Shown piece after piece: positions 7,916 to 14,430 of a stretch of DNA of 16,386 bases (positions within the stretch are counted from its first letter, which is position 1; every line of letters begins with the position of its first letter). This stretch comes from Anaerohalosphaeraceae bacterium. Lineage in GTDB: Bacteria; Planctomycetota; Phycisphaerae; Sedimentisphaerales; Anaerohalosphaeraceae. The DNA lies in the NCBI GenBank assembly GCA_030671565.1, contig DAOVIC010000015.1:1-16386 (forward strand), written 5' to 3'. The position numbers and the translations under genes were made by a program. The notes beneath the pieces were generated by a model. The model was not told the DNA's origin and ran no database searches. It was given only the letters and a program-made list of their open reading frames with translations.

Positions 7916-9367
7916 CTAGACTATATATGTCGAAGCTGCTGTGTTGCCACCTCGGCCGGTCCAGTTTGTGTGGAAGAATTCGCCGCGAGCTTTATCTACT
8001 CTCTCGTAGGTATGTGCACCGAAGTAGTCTCTCTGGGCCTGTAAAAGATTTGCTGGGAGTCTTTCGCTTCTATAGCCGTCATAGAATGCCAAAGCCGAGC
8101 TTATCGCAGGCATTGGAATTCCAAGGTTAACCGAAGCAACAATAACCCTTCGCCACGCTGCCTGCGATGTCTCTACAGCGTTCTTAAAGAATGGATCAAG
8201 CAGAAGGTTTTCCAAGTCTGGATTACTATCGAACGCTTCTTTGATCTTGCCGAGGAAGACGCTTCTAATAATACAGCCGCCGCGCCACATCAAAGCGATG
8301 CCGCCATTGTTCAGGTTCCATTTGTATTCTTTCGCAGCTGCACGCATGAGCTGATAACCCTGTGCATAGCTAACTATCTTCGATGCATAAAGCGCCTCCA
8401 TGAGGTCTGCAACGAGTGCGGCCTTGTCTCCGTCAAACGATGCATCAGGTCCCGAGAGCACCTTAGAAGCTTTTACACGTTCATCTTTTAGAGCCGACAA
8501 GCATCTTGCGAATACTGCCTCGCCAATAAGAGTAAGCGGCATCCCCACATCCAGAGCAGCAACCGCTGTCCATTTACCGGTTCCCTTTTGACCGGCTGTA
8601 TCGAGGATATGATCGACGACTTCATTGCCGTCTTCATCTTTGTATCCAAGAATGTCACGTGTGATCTCGATAAGATATGAATCAAGAATACCATCGTTCC
8701 AATCTGTAAAGATCTTATGCATTTCTTCATTAGACAAGCCAAGCCCTTTGCTCATCATCTGGTACGTTTCGCAGATCATCTGCATATCACCGTATTCAAT
8801 GCCGTTGTGGACCATCTTAACGAAATGGCCCGCACCGTTTTCCCCTACCCAGTCGCAGCATGGCTGACCGTCATCGGTCTGTGCGCAACATTTCTGGAAG
8901 ATAAGTTTAACATGCTCCCACGCAGCCGGCGAACCACCGGGCATGATCGAAGGACCGAGCAAAGCACCTTCTTCACCGCCTGATACGCCAGTGCCGATGT
9001 AGAGCTTGCCTTTGCTTTCGACGTATTCGCATCTGCGGATAGTGTCTGGGAAATGTGAGTTACCGCCATCTATGATTATATCGCCATCTTCGAGCAATGG
9101 CAGGACCTGGTCGATGAAAGCGTCAACAGCTCCGCCTGCCTTAACCAGCAGCATTACCTTGCGAGGACGTTCGAGAGAATTGACAAACTCTTCGATAGAG
9201 TGACAACCGATGATGTTTTTGCCCTTTGCACGAGCGCCCATGAAGTCATCGACCTTCGAGACTGTACGGTTAAAGCATGCGACTGTAAACCCCTTGCTTT
9301 CCATGTTCAAAATGAAATTTTCACCCATTACGGCAAGGCCTACAAGGCCTATATCTGCTTTCGACAT
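7916..9367 (-). CDS. gnd: 6-phosphogluconate dehydrogenase, decarboxylating
   Basis: Gnd oxidises and decarboxylates 6-phosphogluconate to ribulose-5-phosphate with NADP+. The protein has 483 aa, the full length for the long (homodimeric) type. The nucleotide-binding site GLVGLAVMG is at residues 7-15 and the NADP-type NRT at 33-35. The substrate block GVSGGEEGA is at 127-135. The catalytic lysine is K184 in HFVKMVHNG, and H187 and N188 follow it. Near the end are WRGGCIIRS and DYFGAHTYER. All key residues appear intact. A pentose-phosphate enzyme is unusual inside a hexuronate cluster, where KDPG aldolase would be expected. It lies between the kinase and uxaC with short gaps (about 40-50 nt), so it is probably co-transcribed with them. 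Confidence 0.96.
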   Translation of the reverse strand: MSKADIGLVGLAVMGENFILNMESKGFTVACFNRTVSKVDDFMGARAKGKNIIGCHSIEEFVNSLERPRKVMLLVKAGGAVDAFIDQVLPLLEDGDIIIDGGNSHFPDTIRRCEYVESKGKLYIGTGVSGGEEGALLGPSIMPGGSPAAWEHVKLIFQKCCAQTDDGQPCCDWVGENGAGHFVKMVHNGIEYGDMQMICETYQMMSKGLGLSNEEMHKIFTDWNDGILDSYLIEITRDILGYKDEDGNEVVDHILDTAGQKGTGKWTAVAALDVGMPLTLIGEAVFARCLSALKDERVKASKVLSGPDASFDGDKAALVADLMEALYASKIVSYAQGYQLMRAAAKEYKWNLNNGGIALMWRGGCIIRSVFLGKIKEAFDSNPDLENLLLDPFFKNAVETSQAAWRRVIVASVNLGIPMPAISSALAFYDGYRSERLPANLLQAQRDYFGAHTYERVDKARGEFFHTNWTGRGGNTAASTYIV

Positions 9368-9417
9368 TTTTTGTGCCCCATATGTTTAAATGTTATTTTC
9401 GTATTACAGTCTTATTA

Positions 9418-10488
9418 TTAACGTTGGACTCTCGCGTTGCCTTCCCAAATACTCCAGAGTTGATCTTCGTCGGCAGGTTGAGCGTAATCGGTTAGCATCG
9501 TTGCCGCGAGTGCTCCGCTTGCCCATCCAAACCTGGCACATTTTTTCACATCCCAGCCCTTGAGTATTCCGTAAAGCAGACCGCCGACAAATCCGTCACC
9601 GCCGCCAATACGGTCAAGAACGCCGATCTCACGAGGCTTGATGACTTCCCACTCCTTGCCGTCAGTAACCAGTGCGCCCCACATATGGTTGTTTGCTGAC
9701 ACAACATCACGAAGTGTCGTTGCAAAGTAGCTGGCATTGGGGTAGGCAGCCTGAACTTTACCTATCATCACTTTAAAACTATCGATCTTCTGATCGAGAT
9801 CCTGACCGCCGGAATCAGGGCCTTCTATCCCAAGGCACAACTGGAAGTCTTCTTCGTTACCGATCAGGATATCACTGCGAGAAGCGATTTCGGCAAACGC
9901 CTCAGAAAGCTCTTTCTCTCTGCCCGTCCAGAAGCTGGCCCTATAGTTAAGGTCAAATGATACCAACGAGTCATTTTCTTTTGCAACGCGTGCGACGTCA
10001 AGACAAAATTTACTGGTCTTAGGCGAAAGTGCCGCAATAAGCCCTGAAAGGTGTACTATCTTAGCTCCTTCCTGAGCAAATATCCTATCAAGATCAAAGT
10101 CATCGGCGCTAAGCTCGCGGCCAACTTCACCTGCTCTGTCGTTTTGAACCCTCGGTCCGCGCGAGCCCCAACCGCTGCAAGCCATATTGATCTGATGGCG
10201 ATACCCCCATGGATCTTCCTGTTCAAACTCAGGCCCCTCAAAGTCCATCCGACGGCTTTTAAGGTTGTCCTTAATGAAATGAGAGACAGGGCTGCCCTTA
10301 ACAAATGCTGTCAATACTTTGACCGGCATGCCGAGATATGAAGCCACGCTTGCGACATTACTCTCAGCACTGGTTGCCTGCATTTTGAAAGTATCGCTGC
10401 AATGGAACGGCTGAGAATCAACAGGAGTCAATCGAACCCCCATACTGGTCGGAACAATCAATGAATATTTTTTTTCTGTTTCAGACAT
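9418..10488 (-). CDS. PfkB-family sugar-acid kinase (2-keto-3-deoxygluconate or gluconate kinase candidate)
   Basis: The protein has 356 aa. The start is ATG at 10486-10488 with GGAG 7 nt upstream; a TTG 15 bases earlier would overlap that site. The PfkB signature DRIGGGDGFVGG is at 292-303, with catalytic base D298. DLNYRASFW at 179-187 resembles the DxNxR..LW segment of 2-keto-3-deoxygluconate (KDG) kinases. The N-terminal substrate lobe is atypical: SAESNVASVASYLG (40-53) replaces the usual GGxxxNvA. The protein is also longer than typical KDG kinases (about 310-340 aa). Family membership is firm but the substrate is not. The usual annotation would be KDG kinase. In this cluster, with no mannonate dehydratase or KDPG aldolase but with gnd, phosphorylation of gluconate at O6 is a reasonable alternative (inference). 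Confidence 0.85.
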   Translation of the reverse strand: MSETEKKYSLIVPTSMGVRLTPVDSQPFHCSDTFKMQATSAESNVASVASYLGMPVKVLTAFVKGSPVSHFIKDNLKSRRMDFEGPEFEQEDPWGYRHQINMACSGWGSRGPRVQNDRAGEVGRELSADDFDLDRIFAQEGAKIVHLSGLIAALSPKTSKFCLDVARVAKENDSLVSFDLNYRASFWTGREKELSEAFAEIASRSDILIGNEEDFQLCLGIEGPDSGGQDLDQKIDSFKVMIGKVQAAYPNASYFATTLRDVVSANNHMWGALVTDGKEWEVIKPREIGVLDRIGGGDGFVGGLLYGILKGWDVKKCARFGWASGALAATMLTDYAQPADEDQLWSIWEGNARVQR

Positions 10489-10533
10489 TATTATACTCCA
10501 CAAATAAAATTACAGGAATCCACAAGCTAATAG

Positions 10534-11799
10534 CTAACAAAATCCCTCTCGACAGGACCAGAGGCCCATGCCGGGATTTGATATATAATATATTTCTTCA
10601 CCGACGACAGTATTGTATCCGTCGCTCAGTTTTTCCGGATCGTATAACTTCATCATCTCGTTTAGATCAGCATATTGAAAGTTCACCGACTCGATATCTT
10701 CTTTGCTGATATTGCCCGGACAATATGTTATGCTAAATCGACCTTCCGATGACCCATGGATCAGGTGAGCGGCAGCACTGAGGTTATCTCTTACTTCGTC
10801 TTTACTCTTTACCAGTTCCAGCACTTTGTCCGTGCCTATGTAACCGTATTTTCGTATTAGCTTGTCAATCTCGGCATCTTCGCCAAATTCCATCAGGCCG
10901 GGGGCAAGCACGATCAGTTCTCCGCCATCGGCCATTGCCATTCTGGTTCGGTAGATACTTTTGTTGCCGAGCCATGTGCTTTTGTACTCGTGCGGGTCGA
11001 GATAGACGACCGCTTTTTGCAGTGGTTTATCGAGTATCTGAAAATTCACCTCAAGTGAAAGTTTTGCGGCAAGTTCGTAACATTCAAAGCCATCGCCGAT
11101 GAATAGGCCCTTGACGACCTGCCTGCCTTGCTCGGCTGCTACTACGGTTAGAATGTATAATATTGGCAGATGATTTGAGAAATTCTCAGATGCATAGTTC
11201 AGGACTTTTCGAACTGGCGAGTCTGCCCGGCCCATTATGTTTTCCATCCCGTATGCCGCACCCAAAAAATGACTTTTGTTAATGGCTTCTGCGCCTCCTG
11301 TACCTACGAAGATGTTTTTATTGTGGTTTGCCATTCCGATCACTTCGTGAGGGACTACCTGTCCAAACGAAAGCATCAAATCAAAATCGCCCTCTACAAG
11401 AAGTTTATCAACCTGCACGGGCCAATCATAATCGACCTTTCCACCGCTTATATCGCTAACGAATTCGCCGGGTACTGTCCCCAAAGTAACCAGTCCGTCA
11501 CGCCAGTTGTGCTCTCTAAAGAGCGATTGCGGTATTTTGCCGAACATCGTCTTGATCTGCTCGGCCGTCATCGCCGTATGTGTACCAAGTGCGGGCAGTA
11601 CGTCTGTCATACTGTCGCCGTAATACTCCCATGCAGTTTCGGTTAGTTCGCCGGCACGAGAATGAAAGCGTGTAAAGTCCGGCGGAATCGCGAGGACTTT
11701 TCGCTTTTCGCCAAGTTTATCAAGAGCCTGGCGCAAACCATCCTTCATATCCTGTGCCGACAGATCATCATTTTTATCGCCGCGTTTATAGTATAGCAT
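10534..11799 (-). CDS. LarA-family nickel-pincer-dependent racemase/epimerase homologue, candidate hexonate 2-epimerase
   Basis: The protein has 421 aa and starts at ATG 11797-11799. LarA enzymes interconvert the configuration at C2 of 2-hydroxy acids using a nickel-pincer nucleotide bound to a lysine. Here DFTR (41-44) matches the LarA D72/R75 region and LGTHTAM contains H74, the likely match of H108. H151, K161 and H177 reproduce exactly the H174-K184-H200 spacing (10 and 26 residues) of Lactobacillus plantarum LarA. The active site is therefore likely functional, with K161 holding the cofactor. LarA homologues studied elsewhere include lactate, malate and phenyllactate racemases and a D-gluconate 2-epimerase. 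Among fructuronate reductase, a kinase and gnd, a mannonate/gluconate 2-epimerase is the natural guess (inference). LarB, LarC and LarE, which make the cofactor, are not in the window. The Shine-Dalgarno is weak. Confidence 0.85.
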   Translation of the reverse strand: MLYYKRGDKNDDLSAQDMKDGLRQALDKLGEKRKVLAIPPDFTRFHSRAGELTETAWEYYGDSMTDVLPALGTHTAMTAEQIKTMFGKIPQSLFREHNWRDGLVTLGTVPGEFVSDISGGKVDYDWPVQVDKLLVEGDFDLMLSFGQVVPHEVIGMANHNKNIFVGTGGAEAINKSHFLGAAYGMENIMGRADSPVRKVLNYASENFSNHLPILYILTVVAAEQGRQVVKGLFIGDGFECYELAAKLSLEVNFQILDKPLQKAVVYLDPHEYKSTWLGNKSIYRTRMAMADGGELIVLAPGLMEFGEDAEIDKLIRKYGYIGTDKVLELVKSKDEVRDNLSAAAHLIHGSSEGRFSITYCPGNISKEDIESVNFQYADLNEMMKLYDPEKLSDGYNTVVGEEIYYISNPGMGLWSCREGFC

Positions 11800-11829
11800 A
11801 ATATATAACCAATCCGGGTTTTCTCCCTG

Positions 11830-11916
11830 TTACTTGCTCAAAGCGGAATAAACTTGTTTGGCAATAACTAAGTGGCCTGTCAGATTCGGATGAACAGGCT
11901 CGGGGCAGAAAGTTAT
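11830..11916 (-). pseudogene. Remnant of an SGNH/GDSL hydrolase C-terminus
   Basis: The 193-nt gap between the LarA-like gene and the fructuronate reductase is long for this series. In its minus strand a frame of 28 codons, bounded upstream by a stop (917-919 of the 11,000s), reads FCPEPVHPNLTGHLVIAKQV and ends ...YSALSK before TAA at 11830-11832. This matches block V of SGNH hydrolases (DxxHPNxxGHxxIA), which carries the catalytic Asp/His pair; the Asp is Glu here. It has no start codon and no other part of the gene. I read it as the tail of a deleted hydrolase that once sat in the operon. The match is short and was judged by eye. Confidence 0.55.
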
Positions 11917-11992
11917 TTATTATATATTTTTTCTTTGAAGGTTCGTTAGTTATCACCAAATCGTCTGATTATTTCTAACCTTAATCGCTATG

Positions 11993-12811
11993 TTAAATTC
12001 CTCCGAATGCTGATACTCCGCCGTCTACGGGTACTACTACTCCTGTAACAAACTTCGCCGCATCGCTTAGAAGCCAAAGCATTGTACCGGTCAGTTCTTC
12101 TGGTTTACCGTAACGATCCATCGGAGTATGGTCAATTATAAGCTTGCCGCGAGGCGTTGGTTCGCCGGTTTTTTCGTCCGTCAAAAGAAAACGATTCTGC
12201 TCTGTCAGGAAAAAACCCGGAGCGATCGCGTTTACACGAATTTCTTTAGAATAATTCTGACACATGTGCACGGCAAGCCACTGCGTAAAGTTGCTTATAG
12301 CAGACTTAGCAGCCGAATACGCTGCGATCTTTGTCAAAGGCTTAAACGCATTCATACTGGAAATATTAAGTATTACGCCTTTGCCGGTCTCTGTCATGTC
12401 TTTAGCAAACACCTGCGTTGGAAGCAGGGCACCGATAAAATTAAGATCAAACACAAACCGAATAGCATCTGCAGGCATATCAAAGAATGACATATCCGGA
12501 CCGGTCGTCGCTTCCTTTTTGTTTCCGCCGGCACCGTTGATTAGGATATCGATCTTGCCGAGTTTGTCGTTTACAATTGCCTTTGCATCTTCCAGACTTT
12601 GCTTGTCGAGGACATTGCATTTAACCGCTATCGCCTCACCGCCACCGGCGACGATATCTTCAGCAACCTTTTGTGCGGCCTGTTCATTGAGGTCAAGGAC
12701 AGCGACCTTTGCACCAGCCTTGGCACAATCCCTGGCCATCTGTCCGCAGAGAACCCCGCCTGCACCTGTGATCACTATACATTTATTTTTGATATCAAAA
12801 AGTTCATTCAT
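11993..12811 (-). CDS. uxuB: Fructuronate reductase / D-mannonate oxidoreductase, short-chain dehydrogenase type
   Basis: The enzyme reduces D-fructuronate to D-mannonate. The protein has 272 aa. The start is ATG at 12809-12811 with GGAG 8 nt upstream; an upstream in-frame extension to 12844 would swallow that site. The cofactor loop TGAGGVLCG (15-23), NGAGGN (92-97), Ser152, Tyr165 and Lys169 (YSAAK) form the SDR machinery. D40 at the end of the second strand favours NAD(H). The blocks FDLNFIGALLPTQVFAKDM and ISSMNAFKPLTKIAAYSAAK closely resemble the SDR-type UxuB/YjmF of Bacillus hexuronate loci. It is the first gene after the divergent promoter, consistent with an operon that handles uronates. 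The product, mannonate, would normally go to UxuA, which is absent here. Confidence 0.9.
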   Translation of the reverse strand: MNELFDIKNKCIVITGAGGVLCGQMARDCAKAGAKVAVLDLNEQAAQKVAEDIVAGGGEAIAVKCNVLDKQSLEDAKAIVNDKLGKIDILINGAGGNKKEATTGPDMSFFDMPADAIRFVFDLNFIGALLPTQVFAKDMTETGKGVILNISSMNAFKPLTKIAAYSAAKSAISNFTQWLAVHMCQNYSKEIRVNAIAPGFFLTEQNRFLLTDEKTGEPTPRGKLIIDHTPMDRYGKPEELTGTMLWLLSDAAKFVTGVVVPVDGGVSAFGGI

Positions 12812-12855
12812 TTTAAGAACTCCGAGCAAAAAATAATATCCCATGCACTGAGATT

Positions 12856-12885
12856 ATTGTATATGCCATAGGCTTGACATTGCAA
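12856..12885 (-). promoter_or_regulatory. Candidate sigma-70 promoter for the uronate operon
   Basis: On the minus strand TTGCAA (12880-12885) and TACAAT (12856-12861) are separated by 18 nt and point toward uxuB, whose ATG is 45 nt downstream. Both hexamers differ from consensus by one or two bases. No good alternative appears in the gap. The -35 box lies inside a palindrome at 12868-12891, so a bound regulator would block it. Confidence 0.5.
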
Positions 12886-12891
12886 GCTTAT
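12868..12891. promoter_or_regulatory. Palindromic operator candidate for the ROK regulator
   Basis: A 24-bp inverted repeat has arms ATAgGCTTG and CAAGCtTAT around a 6-nt centre, with a single mismatched pair per nine-base arm. It covers the -35 box of the minus-strand promoter. It sits in the intergenic space shared with the divergent ROK gene, the usual place for a local regulator to act. AT-rich outer ends are typical of ROK (Mlc/NagC/XylR) operators, though the core here is not a known consensus. Confidence 0.45.
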
Positions 12892-12923
12892 TTTGGAAAT
12901 TTTCAGGAAAAGGCTAGAAATAC

Positions 12924-12951
12924 TTGCATAAAAGCGTTTATCTTGTATAAT
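12924..12951 (+). promoter_or_regulatory. Candidate sigma-70 promoter for the ROK regulator gene
   Basis: TTGCAT (12924-12929) and a perfect TATAAT (12946-12951) are separated by 16 nt on the + strand. Transcription would begin near 12958 and leave a leader of about 60 nt before the ATG at 13022. No riboswitch-like structure is evident in that leader. Confidence 0.5.
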
Positions 12952-13021
12952 TTAATGTGATTTGTACTTAATTAGGCATTTTAAGCAAAAGCGCAATTAT
13001 ACCACAAGGCATGAGATTATC

Positions 13022-14230
13022 ATGAGAAACGGCCCTATTGACTCAAAAAACGCAGGCCAGAGGAACGAAAACCTCATCCTTTCTATGCTCTTTGAGCACA
13101 AAAAGCTCTCTCAGGCCCAGCTTTGCAACCTCGCTGGGATCGGCAGTTCCACAGCCAGCACGATCGTAGCAAGACTTCGCGACAAAGGACTCATCACGGA
13201 AACGCCTGGCCATAGCGCAACCCGCGGCCCAAAACCGATCGTACTTGAGCTTAATTCGGACTGCAGATACACCGTAGGCGTTGAGATCAACCCCAGCCAT
13301 CTTTTCGTAGGACTGTTTAACTTAAAGGGCCAAATGAAAGATAAGATCCGCATCTCGCTGGGATCCGATCACTCACTGGAAAATGTTCTGGATTTGCTCA
13401 GCGTTAATGTGCCAGGTCTGCTCAATCGCAACAAGATCGAAAACACAAAAGTGATCGGTGTCGGCATCACACTCAGCGGATCGGTCTCGCCCGACGGATG
13501 CGTCTCCCTGTCCAGCCCCTTAGGGTGGAAAAATGTTCACCTCAAAGAACATCTCCAGCCGTTCTTTGAATTTCCAGTCTCGGTATACAGCAACCGCGTC
13601 AGGCTGCTTTCGGAATTTGCGATCAGCGCCGATCTCGCTTCGAAAAACATACTGTATCTAAATCTTGCCGATGGCGTAGGCTCAACCGTTTATATGGATG
13701 GTAAGCTCATATCAGGGGCTAACGGCAGATACGGTGAGATCGGCCACATAGTCGTAGAACCTGACGGCCCCCTTTGCGGCTGCGGTCAAAAGGGATGCCT
13801 GGAAGCATTGATCTCTGGGCCGGCTCTAATTAATAAGATTCGCAACGAATCCGACGGCATATCCGCTCCCTGCTTTGCCGGGAAAGATAACTGTAATATT
13901 CCAGAAGAGTTTTTAATGCAATGGTCCAGGGCTGCTGACGATGGGGATAAATATGCTCTTTCGCTGCGAGATTATGTAGCCGCCCATTTCTCAAGAGCTG
14001 CCTGCATGCTAATAAATTGTTATGATCCGGAAGTGATTGTTCTCGCAGGATATGTCTGCCTGCACTTTCACGAATATTTTGCCGAATGCATCCGCGAAAC
14101 GATGCAAACAAATGTTTACGAAAATTCCCTGCGAAATATTCAGATAATGCCCGCCCGCGCCGGAGAAGACGCCCTGATCACAGGAGTAAGCATAGCCGCA
14201 CGCCAAAGACTCCTAGGCTGGCCGGTATAA
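13022..14230 (+). CDS. ROK-family transcriptional regulator of the uronate cluster
   Basis: The protein has 402 aa. A winged helix-turn-helix occupies about residues 15-78 (LSQAQLCNLAGIGSSTASTI, then a wing with RGPKP). The ROK sugar-binding domain follows. Its signature GRYGEIGHIVVEPDGPLCGC lies at 235-254, with zinc ligands H242, C252, C254 and C259. The position that holds the catalytic Asp of ROK kinases (NDxN) reads SNRV at 190-193, so the protein is a regulator and not a kinase. I chose the ATG at 13022; the upstream TTG at 12962 lies too close to the -10 box. The Shine-Dalgarno is weak (GAG 7 nt upstream). It is divergent from uxuB across a 210-nt control region and probably senses a uronate or hexonate intermediate (inference). 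Confidence 0.9.
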   Translation: MRNGPIDSKNAGQRNENLILSMLFEHKKLSQAQLCNLAGIGSSTASTIVARLRDKGLITETPGHSATRGPKPIVLELNSDCRYTVGVEINPSHLFVGLFNLKGQMKDKIRISLGSDHSLENVLDLLSVNVPGLLNRNKIENTKVIGVGITLSGSVSPDGCVSLSSPLGWKNVHLKEHLQPFFEFPVSVYSNRVRLLSEFAISADLASKNILYLNLADGVGSTVYMDGKLISGANGRYGEIGHIVVEPDGPLCGCGQKGCLEALISGPALINKIRNESDGISAPCFAGKDNCNIPEEFLMQWSRAADDGDKYALSLRDYVAAHFSRAACMLINCYDPEVIVLAGYVCLHFHEYFAECIRETMQTNVYENSLRNIQIMPARAGEDALITGVSIAARQRLLGWPV

Positions 14231-14409
14231 TATGTTGTTATATTATTTAGCAATGCTTTTCTCAAGTGATTGCCGTAGGGTACAAACATAAATGAATTTT
14301 TCAGATTTAATTTAAAAATATCGTGTGAACTGAGACACGCATACCAAAACACATACCAAGCTTGCACCTTTGGTTCTACTTTAGTTCCATAAGTCTTTAT
14401 GGCCGCCAT
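14140..14409 (-). pseudogene. Short ORF start next to the tRNA scar, possible remnant of the inserted element
   Basis: The ATG at 14407-14409 is preceded by GGAGAAAGGG, a good ribosome site. It opens MAAIKTYGTKVEPKVQAWYV and runs 89 codons. About its last 30 codons lie antisense to the end of the ROK gene, so only the first 55-60 could be genuine. Integrase genes often begin just beside the tRNA half they target, and the opening Lys-Tyr-Gly plus aromatic pattern is not unlike an arm-binding domain. I do not recognise a family. It may be a decayed end of a mobile element or chance. Confidence 0.2.
14227..14246 (+). terminator. Weak AT-only hairpin at the end of the ROK gene
   Basis: ATAATAT and ATATTAT pair around GTTGTT, starting in the stop codon, and are followed by a short T run. 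The stem has no G-C pairs, so it would be a poor intrinsic terminator. It may be incidental to AT-rich sequence. Confidence 0.2.
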
Positions 14410-14430
14410 AAACCCTTTCTCCGTAAGTGC

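Noticed and set aside
10486..10503. Longer kinase beginning with TTG at 10503
   Set aside because: It would overlap the Shine-Dalgarno (GGAG) that stands 7 nt before the ATG at 10488.
12962..13021. ROK regulator starting at TTG 12962
   Set aside because: This start is only 10 nt from the -10 box, has no ribosome site, and adds 20 residues ahead of the normal start of the winged-helix region.
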